The notes beneath the pieces are model-generated. The model did no database searches. It saw only the letters and a list, made by a program, of their open reading frames with translations, and was not told the DNA's origin. Shown here piece by piece: positions 48,525 through 56,298 of a stretch of 64,000 bases of DNA (positions are counted from its first letter, which is position 1; every line of letters begins with the position of its first letter). Source of the DNA: Novosphingobium sp. G106 (GTDB taxonomy: Bacteria > Pseudomonadota > Alphaproteobacteria > Sphingomonadales > Sphingomonadaceae); assembly GCF_019075875.1 (NCBI RefSeq), contig NZ_JAHOOZ010000001.1, forward strand, positions 930,001 through 994,000. The letters run 5' to 3'. The position numbers and the translations under genes are program-made.

Positions 48525-49721
48525 ATGGAAACCAGAGCCGGCGATCCGGGCGCTTTCGCCCATTTCGACCTCGACCGGGTCGACAGTCCCTCGTTCGTCG
48601 TCGACGCGGCGCGGCTGCGGCACAACCTGCGCATTCTCGCGGAGGTTCGCGATGCGGCCGGGATCAAGATGCTCTCGGCGCTCAAGGCCTTCTCGATGTG
48701 GAACGTCGCGCCGCTGATCGGCGAGTATCTCGACGGGGTCTGCACCTCGGGGCTCTGGGAAGCGCGGCTCGCGGGCGAGTTCTACGACGGCGAGATCGCG
48801 ACCTATTGCGCGGCCTACAAGCCCGAGGACCTGCCCGAGATCTGCCGGCTTTCGGATCACCTGATCTTCAATTCGCCTGGCCAGATCGAGCGCTTCTGGC
48901 CGATCATCGAGGCGGCGAAGGCGCGCGGTGATCACTTCGATATCGGACTTCGGATCAATCCGTTGCATGCCGAAGGTGAGGTTCCACGTTACGATCCTTG
49001 CGCGCCGCACTCGCGGCTTGGCTTTCCGGTCGACCAGCTGACCGAGGACCATGTCGCCATGGTCGACGGCATCCACCTGCACACGCTCTGCGAGCAGGAC
49101 TTCGAGCCGCTCCAGCGCACCTGGGACAAGCTGTTCGATCACCTCGAGCCGCATTTCGGCGCGTTCAAGTGGCTGAACCTCGGCGGCGGGCACCACATCA
49201 CCCGCGCCGATTACCAGCGCGAGGAACTCGTCGGCTTCCTCCGCGACATGGCAGAGGACACCGGCGCCGAGATCTATATGGAACCGGGCGAGGCCGTGGC
49301 GCTCGACGCGGGCATCCTCGTCGGCACGGTGCTCGATTCGCACTGGAACGGGATGGACCTGGCGATCACCGACGTATCGGCGACCTGCCATATGCCCGAC
49401 GTGATCGAGGCGCCCTATCGCCCGGCGATGCTCGGCGAACTGCCGTTCGACCCCGAACTCGACGACTCGGCCAATGGCGTCGTGCGCCTGGGTGGTCCCT
49501 CGTGCCTTGCGGGGGACGTCATCGGCGATTACGCGCTGCCGTTTCCGCTCGAACCGGGTCGGCGTTTCGCCTTTCTCGACCAGGCGCATTACTCGATGGT
49601 CAAGACGACGACCTTCAACGGCGTGCCGCTTCCGTCGATCTGGCTGTGGGACAGCGAGAGCGATGCGCTCGACCAGGTAAGGGCCTTCGACTACGAGGAT
49701 TTCCGCGATCGTCTGAGCTGA
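48525..49721 (+). CDS. nspC: Carboxynorspermidine/carboxyspermidine decarboxylase
   Basis: PLP-dependent fold-type III (alanine-racemase-like) decarboxylase that turns carboxyspermidine into spermidine; 398 residues. MLSALKAFSMWNVAPLI carries the PLP lysine. HLHTLCEQDFEPL, FKWLNLGGGHHITRADYQ and MEPGEAVALDAGILVGTVLD are typical, and TDVSATCHMPDVIE follows. The start is the first ATG after the palindromic repeat. Substrate chain length (spermidine versus norspermidine) cannot be told; the neighbouring ornithine decarboxylase supports putrescine, thus spermidine. Confidence 0.92.
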   Translation: METRAGDPGAFAHFDLDRVDSPSFVVDAARLRHNLRILAEVRDAAGIKMLSALKAFSMWNVAPLIGEYLDGVCTSGLWEARLAGEFYDGEIATYCAAYKPEDLPEICRLSDHLIFNSPGQIERFWPIIEAAKARGDHFDIGLRINPLHAEGEVPRYDPCAPHSRLGFPVDQLTEDHVAMVDGIHLHTLCEQDFEPLQRTWDKLFDHLEPHFGAFKWLNLGGGHHITRADYQREELVGFLRDMAEDTGAEIYMEPGEAVALDAGILVGTVLDSHWNGMDLAITDVSATCHMPDVIEAPYRPAMLGELPFDPELDDSANGVVRLGGPSCLAGDVIGDYALPFPLEPGRRFAFLDQAHYSMVKTTTFNGVPLPSIWLWDSESDALDQVRAFDYEDFRDRLS

Positions 49722-49981
49722 GAAACAGCTCCATTTTGGCGAGTCGCGGCTGTGGAAATCCTGTGGATTCAGAGCCCGTTTTCGTCATGAATTGTCATAT
49801 ATGTCAGCAGTTTGACTGATAAAAATCAAACGATCCCGGCGTGTTACACTTTTGTGAAAAGTGGGGTCCGATTTTCACTTGCAGTTCAGGATCACGCGCC
49901 TATATCGACCCCCCGCTGCTCCATGGACTTCCAAACCGCAAGGCAGCTTTTTGTCCAATATCCGTTTGGGGGTCCCTTGAG
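49722..49981 (+). promoter_or_regulatory. Structured leader of the ornithine decarboxylase gene
   Basis: This 260-base leader contains a 10-codon ORF (49787-49819, MNCHICQQFD). GACCCCC (49907-49913) can pair with GGGGGTC (49968-49974), which lies where a ribosome-binding site for TTG 49982 should be. Alternatively GGGGTC (49863-49868) can pair with GACCCC, which would free the downstream strand. CCAAAC/GTTTGG (49931-49936, 49964-49969) adds a further stem. A structured RNA called speF is known upstream of alphaproteobacterial ornithine decarboxylases; I could not confirm that this is it. Confidence 0.45.
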
Positions 49982-51184
49982 TTGCACATTCACCAAGACG
50001 CATCGGCTGTAGCGCGCACCATTGCGCCTGACGAACCGGTAATTCTCAACCGCCCGCACGCCGCGGCGCGCGCTGCTCGTTTCTTCGTCGAGAAGTTTCC
50101 GGGCAAGTCGCTCTATGCGGTGAAAGCGAACCCTTCGCCCGACCTGCTGCGCGTCCTCTGGGATGCCGGCGTGACGCACTACGACGTCGCCTCGATCGCC
50201 GAGGTGCGCCTGGTCCGTGCCACGCTGCCCGAGGCAGAACTGTGCTTCATGCACCCGGTCAAGCCGGCGAACGCGATTGCCGAGGCCTACAAGGTCCACG
50301 GCGTGCGCACCTTCAGCCTCGATTCGCATGACGAACTGGCCAAGATCGTCGCCGCCACCGCCGACGAGAGCGGCGAGCCGGTGACCGACCTGCGGCTCTG
50401 CGTGCGCCTGCGCGTCTCTTCCGAATATTCGGAACTCAGCCTCGCCTCGAAGTTCGGCATCGATCTCGCCGATGCGGCGCCGCTGCTTCAGGCGACTCGC
50501 CAGGTCGCCGATTGGCTGGGCATCTGCTTCCACGTCGGCAGCCAGGCGATGACGCCGTTTGCCTATGTCCAGGCGCTCGAGCGCGTCCGCGCGGCGATCA
50601 TCGACGCTTCGGTCACGGTCGACATCGTCGATGTCGGCGGGGGCTTCCCCTCGGTCTATCCGGGCATGGAACCGCCGCCGCTCGAGGACTACTTCGCCGT
50701 GATTCACCGCACAGCGGAATCGCTGCCGGTCTCCTATTCGTCGGAGCTCTGGTGCGAACCGGGTCGTGCGCTCTGCGCCGAGTACAACTCGCTGATCGTC
50801 AAGGTCGAGAAGCGCCGCGGCAAGGAACTCTACATCAACGACGGCGCCTATGGCGCGCTGTTCGATGCGGCGCACCTGGGCTGGAAGTTCCCCGTCCGCT
50901 CGCTGGCCGAGTACCAGACCGAGACCGCGGAGGGTTTCTCGTTCTACGGTCCGACCTGCGACGACGGCGACTATATGGAAGGTCCGTTCCCGCTTCCGGC
51001 GGACATCCAGGCGGGCGACTACATCGAGATCGGCATGCTCGGGGCCTATGGCAGCGCGATGCGCACCGGCTTCAACGGCTTCGGCCAGGGTGCCGCGATC
51101 GAAGTCACCGACGAACCGATGTCGAGCCTCTACACCGGACGCGCCGATCCGCGCGTTTCGGACAACGTGGTCAGTCTGCGTTAG
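49982..51184 (+). CDS. Ornithine decarboxylase, PLP fold-type III
   Basis: Decarboxylates ornithine (possibly lysine) to putrescine, the precursor of spermidine; 400 residues. SLYAVKANPSPDLLRVLWDA carries the PLP lysine. VRLRVSSEYSELSLASKFGI, GICFHVGSQAMTPFAYVQAL, VDIVDVGGGFPSVYPG (PLP phosphate loop) and WCEPGRALCAEYNSL are canonical. FYGPTCDDGDYM supplies the substrate Cys/Asp. TTG 49982 is chosen since homologues begin about 20 residues before NRPHAAARAARFF. The frame is open back to 49841, but that part lies over the leader and reads poorly. The 5' end is uncertain. Confidence 0.9.
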   Translation: MHIHQDASAVARTIAPDEPVILNRPHAAARAARFFVEKFPGKSLYAVKANPSPDLLRVLWDAGVTHYDVASIAEVRLVRATLPEAELCFMHPVKPANAIAEAYKVHGVRTFSLDSHDELAKIVAATADESGEPVTDLRLCVRLRVSSEYSELSLASKFGIDLADAAPLLQATRQVADWLGICFHVGSQAMTPFAYVQALERVRAAIIDASVTVDIVDVGGGFPSVYPGMEPPPLEDYFAVIHRTAESLPVSYSSELWCEPGRALCAEYNSLIVKVEKRRGKELYINDGAYGALFDAAHLGWKFPVRSLAEYQTETAEGFSFYGPTCDDGDYMEGPFPLPADIQAGDYIEIGMLGAYGSAMRTGFNGFGQGAAIEVTDEPMSSLYTGRADPRVSDNVVSLR

Positions 51185-51190
51185 AAACAG

Positions 51191-51227
51191 CCGGGCCCGG
51201 CGGAGGGGAACCTCGCCGGGCCCTTTT
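51191..51227 (+). terminator. Intrinsic terminator of the ornithine decarboxylase gene
   Basis: GGGCCCGGCG (51193-51202) and CGCCGGGCCC (51214-51223) form a perfect 10-base stem, followed by TTTT, 9 bases after the stop. A strong intrinsic terminator for the polyamine genes. Confidence 0.85.
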
Positions 51228-51268
51228 CCGCCGGAAGCTGTTATGCCCGGCCGAGGAAGCTGCTTTCC

Positions 51269-51643
51269 TTACAGAAACGTCTTGGCCTGCTTCAGCACCA
51301 TGTTGCAGGCCTGCGTCTTTGCCTGACCCTGGATGCCCGACAGCGAAAAGTTCGATCCGTTGCCGAGCTTGAGATTGCCCGACTGCCCATCGGCATAGCC
51401 GGGCGACGTTCGGACATTGGGTTTTCCGCTCAGCGTGTTGAGCACCGAACTGGCTTCATTTCCCTTCAGGAACTTGTTCTTCAGGCAGTAGCCCAGAACC
51501 CCGGTCGCGTTTCCGACGCCGATCGACGAAATGTCCGGCAATCCGCCGATACCTCCCATGCCCGGAATGCTGGGAAGCTGCGCGGTTGCGTTCGAGGCGG
51601 CGAATAGCACGGCGAGCGGAAAGATCGGTGCAAGGCACTTCAT
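51269..51643 (-). CDS. DUF2501-family exported protein
   Basis: A 124-residue protein with a signal peptide (MKCLAPIFPLAVLFAASNAT, cleaved near AQLPS). The mature part has GVGNATGVLGYCLKNKFLKG and QAKTQACNMVLKQAKTFL, with two cysteines likely paired, as in DUF2501 (YjjA-like) proteins. Start ATG 51643 has AAGGGA 9 bases upstream. Function unknown. It faces the ornithine decarboxylase across its terminator. Confidence 0.8.
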   Translation of the reverse strand: MKCLAPIFPLAVLFAASNATAQLPSIPGMGGIGGLPDISSIGVGNATGVLGYCLKNKFLKGNEASSVLNTLSGKPNVRTSPGYADGQSGNLKLGNGSNFSLSGIQGQAKTQACNMVLKQAKTFL

Positions 51644-51827
51644 GAGGCTTGTCCCTTTGTGTTTCGGCCGTACCCTTCTAGCAGACCTAGGCGCGACGGT
51701 ATCGGCGAAAACCATGAGGCGTGGCTGAGGGTTTGCCAAAGGCCGCGTTAGTCAGCCAATCGCGCTTGCCGCATCGGTCATGCCGCGGGGCTTGCGCCGC
51801 GCGGCGGTGATCGGGAATGGGTGAGGC

Positions 51828-52604
51828 ATGACACAGCGACTGGCCGGAAAGACCGCATTGATCACGGGCGCCGCCCAGGGGCTCGGCGCGGGGATCGCGC
51901 TCGCCCTGGCCCGCGAGGGCGCGCGCGTGGTGGCGACCGACCGGAACGAGGCGGGCGCCCTGGCAACGGCAGCGGGCATCGATGCCGAACTCGGCGCCGA
52001 TACTGCCTGTGCCATACGTCATGACGTCACCAGCGAGGACGATTGGCAGGCTGCGCTGGCCTTCGCGGCGGACAGGCTCGGCGGCCTATCGGTGCTGGTG
52101 AACAATGCCGGCATCGTCACGATGGGCTCGGTCGAGGACCTCGATCTCGCGGCATGGCGCCAGGCGATGGCGGTCAATGCCGACAGTGCCTTCATCGGAT
52201 CCAAATATGCGCTGCCGTTGCTGCGCGAGAGCCAGCCCGCGTCGATCGTCAACATGTCGTCGATCTCGGCACTGGTCGCGGGCGCGAACCTGGCGGCCTA
52301 CAATGCGTCCAAGGCGGCGCTTTGGATGCTGACCAAGTCGGTGGCGCTCCATTGCGCCAAGCAGGGCTGGAACGTCCGCTGCAATTCGGTCCACCCAACC
52401 TTCGTGCGCACGCCGCTGCTCGATGGCATCGTCGGCAGCCACGAGGATGAGGCCAAGATGGCCAAGCTTGCCCGCCAGGTGCCGATCGGCCGGATCGGCG
52501 AAGTGGCCGACGTCGCCGCGGCCGTGGTCTATCTGGCGTCGGACGAAAGTGCGATGATGACCGGCTCCGAGCTCAAGCTCGACGGCGGCATGTCCGCGAT
52601 GTGA
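51828..52604 (+). CDS. Short-chain dehydrogenase/reductase
   Basis: NAD(P)-dependent SDR, 258 residues. TGAAQGLGAGIALALAREG at the N-terminus binds the cofactor, VLVNNAGIVTMGSVED the adenine loop, and NMSSISALVAGANLAAYNAS plus K gives the catalytic Ser/Tyr/Lys. Character is close to cyclopentanol or 3-oxoacyl-type dehydrogenases, with no specific substrate assignable. A 15-base gap separates it from the next oxidoreductase, suggesting co-transcription. Confidence 0.9.
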   Translation: MTQRLAGKTALITGAAQGLGAGIALALAREGARVVATDRNEAGALATAAGIDAELGADTACAIRHDVTSEDDWQAALAFAADRLGGLSVLVNNAGIVTMGSVEDLDLAAWRQAMAVNADSAFIGSKYALPLLRESQPASIVNMSSISALVAGANLAAYNASKAALWMLTKSVALHCAKQGWNVRCNSVHPTFVRTPLLDGIVGSHEDEAKMAKLARQVPIGRIGEVADVAAAVVYLASDESAMMTGSELKLDGGMSAM

Positions 52605-52619
52605 TCTGAGAGGAATACG

Positions 52620-53609
52620 ATGACCGAAACGATGCAGGCGCTGCTGTGCGAGAGCTTCGGCCCGCCCGAAGGCCTGGTGCTGCGCGAGCTCGCGGTGCCG
52701 CAGCCGGGCGAGGGCGAAGTGCTGATCCGCGTCCACTCCGCCGGACTGAACTTCCCTGATACGCTGATCATCGAGGACAAGTACCAGATCAAGGCGCCGC
52801 TGCCTTTCGCCCCGGGCGGAGAACTGGCGGGTGTGGTCGAGAAGGTGGGACCCGGCGTCACCCGCCTCAAGGTCGGAGACCGTGTCGCGGCGCTGACTCA
52901 TTGGGGCGGTTTCGCCGACTATGCCATTGCCCAGGAAGCGCGAACCACGCTGGTGCCCCAGACGATGGACCTCGACGTCGCCAGCGCCTTCACCCTGGTC
53001 TACGGCACTTCGCACTATGCACTCAAACAGCGTGGCGCGCTCAAAGCCGGCGAGACCGTGCTGGTGCTCGGCGCCAGCGGCGGCACGGGGCTTTCCGCCA
53101 TAGAGATCGCCAAGGCCATGGGCGCGCGCGTCATCGCCGGCGCCTCGACCGCCGAGAAGCTGGCGATCGCCAAGGCGCACGGCGCCGACGAACTGGTCAA
53201 CTACGCCGAGGAAGACCTCAAGGCGCGGGTCAAGGCGCTGACCGGCGGCAAGGGTGTCGACGTGATCTACGATCCGGTGGGCGACAAGCTTGCCGATCCG
53301 GCTTTCCGCACGATCGGCTGGGAAGGACGCTATCTCGTCATCGGCTTTGCCGGCGGGCAGATCCCGGCGGTCCCGTTCAACCTGGCGCTGGTCAAGGGCG
53401 CGTCGATCGTCGGCGTGTTCTGGGGCGATTTCGTCGCGCGCGATCCCGCCGGGCACCATGCCAACATGGCCGAACTCTATGCCATGCATGCCGAGGGCAA
53501 GCTCAAGCCGCTGATCAGCGAACGCTTCCCGATGGCCGAGGGCGGCAAGGCGATCCGCCACATGATGGACCGCAAGGCCACCGGCAAGGTTATCGTCATG
53601 GCGGGGTGA
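52620..53609 (+). CDS. NADPH:quinone oxidoreductase family protein (MDR, zinc-free)
   Basis: A 329-residue medium-chain reductase of the QOR type. MQALLCESFGPPEGLVLREL is the family start, VLGASGGTGLSAIEIAKAMG the NADPH-binding motif, and GGKGVDVIYDPVGDKLADPA and MAELYAMHAEGKLKPLISE are typical. No zinc-ligand cysteines were seen. AGAGGA is 6 bases before the ATG. Such enzymes reduce quinones or enoyl-CoA-like substrates; the actual substrate is unknown. Confidence 0.91.
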   Translation: MTETMQALLCESFGPPEGLVLRELAVPQPGEGEVLIRVHSAGLNFPDTLIIEDKYQIKAPLPFAPGGELAGVVEKVGPGVTRLKVGDRVAALTHWGGFADYAIAQEARTTLVPQTMDLDVASAFTLVYGTSHYALKQRGALKAGETVLVLGASGGTGLSAIEIAKAMGARVIAGASTAEKLAIAKAHGADELVNYAEEDLKARVKALTGGKGVDVIYDPVGDKLADPAFRTIGWEGRYLVIGFAGGQIPAVPFNLALVKGASIVGVFWGDFVARDPAGHHANMAELYAMHAEGKLKPLISERFPMAEGGKAIRHMMDRKATGKVIVMAG

Positions 53610-53685
53610 TTGGGCTCTTTGCGGCGCGGCGCTCTTGTGATCTTATGCAACGCATAAACAGCATTCGAGAGGGAAGCCGACAGCC

Positions 53686-54681
53686 ATGGCCATCGAAATC
53701 CGTAATCTGGGCGACCAGTACAGCTGGGGTTCGCGCGTAAGCGGCGTCACCTGGGACAACATCCACGACGAAGCGCTGCGTGCCGACCTGCAGCAGCTGT
53801 TCCGCGACCGCGGCCTGATCGTGTTCGAGGGCATGGAGCCCAGTTCGACGATGCAGGTCGAGCTCAGCAAGGTCTTCGGCCCGCTCAAGGACCATCCGAC
53901 CAAGAGCACCCCGCGCGCCGACCCCGATCTCGCCGAGGGCGTGATCGACATGCACCGCCCGCCGCGCGGCGATATCGGGCACGACCACGGCCTGATCGAA
54001 GTGAACGGCAAGCGGGTCGAGAGCTTCATCCCCTGGCACTTCGACCACACCTACAACGACGAGCTCAACTATGCGGGCGTGCTGCGTTCGATCATCGCGG
54101 CGCCGGTCGACGGGCGCACGGGCTTCACTTGCGGGATCGAGCTCTACAAGGCGATGAACCCGGCGCTGCTCGCCAAGATCGAGCAGTTGAAGGCAATCTA
54201 CACGCTCGACGTGCGGCTGACGCAGATCAAGTATGGCCGCTACTTCGAGACCTTCGGCGACACGGAGGGAATGGCCGGCAACGTCGCCGAAAGCGCGATC
54301 TTCCCGCGCGCGATCCATCCGATGATCTGGCAGCGGCCGAGCGGCGAGAAGGTCGTCCACTTCTGCGGCTTCTCGGCCGTGGGCATCGAGGGACACGAGA
54401 ATGCCGAGGGCGATGCCCTGTTCGACGAAGTGATGCACGACCTCGTGCGCAATGTGAATCCCTACTGGCATTCGTGGAACCCCACCGACATGCTGATCTG
54501 GGACAACCACCGCATGCTGCATTCGGTCGAAGGCTGCGATCCGAAGTACGAGCGCCGCATGCACCGCACGACGATCCGGGGCGATTACGGCCTCGGCCGC
54601 TTCGAAGGCGGAAAGAAGATCGGCGAAGTGAAGCGCGAGACCACGCCGTTGAACCTGCCTACCGGCCTGCAGCCGGCCTGA
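53686..54681 (+). CDS. TauD/TfdA-family 2-oxoglutarate dioxygenase
   Basis: Fe(II)/2-oxoglutarate-dependent oxygenase, 331 residues. The facial triad is visible: IPWHFDHTYNDELNYAGVLR supplies His and Asp (HxD) and MLIWDNHRMLHSVEGC the distal His. YERRMHRTTIRGDYGLG contains the Arg that binds 2-oxoglutarate. Substrate unknown (taurine, phenoxyacids and alkylsulfates are family examples). It follows the quinone oxidoreductase by 76 bases and converges with the TIR-like gene 25 bases away. Confidence 0.9.
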   Translation: MAIEIRNLGDQYSWGSRVSGVTWDNIHDEALRADLQQLFRDRGLIVFEGMEPSSTMQVELSKVFGPLKDHPTKSTPRADPDLAEGVIDMHRPPRGDIGHDHGLIEVNGKRVESFIPWHFDHTYNDELNYAGVLRSIIAAPVDGRTGFTCGIELYKAMNPALLAKIEQLKAIYTLDVRLTQIKYGRYFETFGDTEGMAGNVAESAIFPRAIHPMIWQRPSGEKVVHFCGFSAVGIEGHENAEGDALFDEVMHDLVRNVNPYWHSWNPTDMLIWDNHRMLHSVEGCDPKYERRMHRTTIRGDYGLGRFEGGKKIGEVKRETTPLNLPTGLQPA

Positions 54682-54706
54682 CCGGGCAGGAGGGGAGCAG
54701 GGCGGT

Positions 54707-55636
54707 CTAGCCGGCCCTGATCCCCTTCCAGTGCTTGAGTCGCTGTGCGATCAGCTTGGCGCGCTGGCGGTCGTCGTTGCCGTCGAGCACCTCCATGTCC
54801 CCCGGATCGGCGCGCAGATAGACGCCCGAGGTGCGGGCGTTGAGTTCGGGCTTCGAGTCCCACAGCGTGGTGAAGTAGCCTGACGCGCGATCGGCGGACT
54901 CGAGAGTGACCTCGCCCGTGCCGTGGAGCTGCGGCGCATCGGGATCGAGCGGGCGTTCACCCTGCCAGTAGTAGAAGATGCCTGACGGGTCGCGCTTCGC
55001 ACGCGCCGCTTCGCTGTGGTAGCGCGCCAGTAGCCTGCCGTCCTCACGCCAGGAACGGCCGGTCATCTCGAGCGAACCATCGCGGCAGCGCGCGATCTTG
55101 ATCATGCCCAGCGCCGACGGTTCCCGTTCGCTGCGCTCGGTCAGCGAGAACTGCCACCACGCGCCTTCGATCCGCGCGAGATGGCTCTCGCTCTCGATCG
55201 CCTGCCGCAGCTTCTGGGTGATGGCGGAGATCTCGTCAGCGGCGCTCTCTTCGTCATAGCGGATCGAGGTCAGGCCGAGCAGGTCGGTCGGCAGCTTCGA
55301 ACCGCGGGCGTGCAGGATGAAAGTCCGCCGCATGCCGAGCGCGCCGCCGAACAGGCCCGCTTCGAAGACGACGTTGTCGCGCGGCGAGGCCAGGCCCGCA
55401 TTCGGGTCGGGTGTCGCGGGAGCAGTCGCGCTGGTCCAGTCGTCCTGTGCGAAGACGAAGGCGGCGAAATCGACCTCGCGGGTGAGTTCCAGCAGGCGCT
55501 CCAGCGTGCTGGTGCCGGGATTGAACGAGGTCATCCACGGTTCGACCCGCGCGATGTCGGCCAGACCCTCGGTCAGGGCATCGAGCAGCGCCGCCTGCTT
55601 GGTCGAGGAACCGAGAAAGATGCGCGGCTTGTCCAT
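54707..55636 (-). CDS. TIR-like protein with C-terminal beta-rich domain
   Basis: A 309-residue protein. Residues 4-150 form a TIR-like domain of the type found in CBASS Cap12 and Pycsar effectors (PF10137-like): RIFLGSSTKQAALLDAL, VEPWMTSFNPGTSTLERLLE, DFAAFVFAQDDW and SPRDNVVFEAGLFGGALGMR, with Glu92 in the place of the presumed NADase glutamate. Residues ~155-285 are beta-rich (IEGAWWQF, SGIFYYWQGERP, LHGTGEVTLESADRASGYFT) and resemble small beta-barrel sensor domains such as that of Cap15. No membrane segment. It begins 2 bases after the GST stop, so the two are coupled. No cyclase gene is visible nearby. Confidence 0.8.
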   Translation of the reverse strand: MDKPRIFLGSSTKQAALLDALTEGLADIARVEPWMTSFNPGTSTLERLLELTREVDFAAFVFAQDDWTSATAPATPDPNAGLASPRDNVVFEAGLFGGALGMRRTFILHARGSKLPTDLLGLTSIRYDEESAADEISAITQKLRQAIESESHLARIEGAWWQFSLTERSEREPSALGMIKIARCRDGSLEMTGRSWREDGRLLARYHSEAARAKRDPSGIFYYWQGERPLDPDAPQLHGTGEVTLESADRASGYFTTLWDSKPELNARTSGVYLRADPGDMEVLDGNDDRQRAKLIAQRLKHWKGIRAG

Positions 55637-55638
55637 CG

Positions 55639-56223
55639 CTAGGCCAGCCCTTCCTCGGTCAGCGCCTGGCGAACGGCGTCGCGCGCCAGAATCCGGTCGA
55701 AGAAGTCGAGCAGGCCCGTCGAGAGCGGCAGCTCGAACCCCTTGGCCCAACGCAGCATGGCGAACAGATAGGCGTCGGCCACGGTGAAGTTGGAGGCCAG
55801 CAGATAGGCACCGGGCATCTGGTTCTCGAGGAAACCCAGCCGCGTCATCACCGCTTCGGTGGCAGCGGCCTTGCCCGCTTCGTCCGCGCCGTGGAAGAAC
55901 GGCTTGAAGGCGATATGGAGCTCGCACGAGAGGTAGGACAGCATCTCGATCAGCCGCGTGCGTCCGAGCGGCCCGGCGGGGCGGAGTACGGGCACGCGGT
56001 CGGCGATGAGATCGAGCACCGCGACGTTCTCGGTCACCACGGCGCCGTCATCGAGCACGAGCATGGGCACGTAGCCCTTGGGATTGATCGCCAGGTAGTC
56101 GGTGCCGCGCTCGGTGATCTTGGCCTTGAGGTCGACCCGCTCGAATTCGGCGGCGATGCGGGCTTCGTGGAGCGAGATACGGACCGAAAGGCTACAGGCG
56201 CCCGGTGAGTAGTAGAGTTTCAT
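55639..56223 (-). CDS. Glutathione S-transferase
   Basis: A 194-residue cytosolic GST of beta-class character. MKLYYSPGACSLSVRISLHE gives the beta-class Cys10 thiol site. GYVPMLVLDDGAVVTENVAV is the thioredoxin-fold glutathione-binding stretch and FTVADAYLFAMLRWAKGFEL the C-terminal N-capping box region. Start ATG 56223 has AGAAGGAG 7 bases upstream. The stop precedes the TIR-like start by two bases. Confidence 0.93.
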   Translation of the reverse strand: MKLYYSPGACSLSVRISLHEARIAAEFERVDLKAKITERGTDYLAINPKGYVPMLVLDDGAVVTENVAVLDLIADRVPVLRPAGPLGRTRLIEMLSYLSCELHIAFKPFFHGADEAGKAAATEAVMTRLGFLENQMPGAYLLASNFTVADAYLFAMLRWAKGFELPLSTGLLDFFDRILARDAVRQALTEEGLA

Positions 56224-56260
56224 GGATTGGCGCTCCTTCTGGTCGACAGCATCGAAGCGC

Positions 56261-56292
56261 GTGCGGGCCCGGTCAAGTGACCAGGCCCGCAC
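56261..56292. terminator. Long hairpin between the hydrolase and GST genes
   Basis: GTGCGGGCC and GGCCCGCAC form a perfect 9-base stem; inside it GGTC/GACC adds a second stem around an AAGT loop. There is no T-run on the minus strand, so termination would be weak or Rho-assisted. It separates the hydrolase from the GST-TIR pair, suggesting the latter is a distinct two-gene unit. Confidence 0.6.
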
Positions 56293-56298
56293 CTGGTC

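Noticed and set aside
49812..50012. A 66-codon frame in the ornithine decarboxylase leader
   Set aside because: Starts at TTG without a ribosome-binding site and runs into the decarboxylase in another frame; more likely leader sequence.
51828..54681. The SDR, quinone oxidoreductase and dioxygenase as a known degradation pathway
   Set aside because: The three genes face the same way, but none has a diagnostic substrate motif, so no pathway is named.
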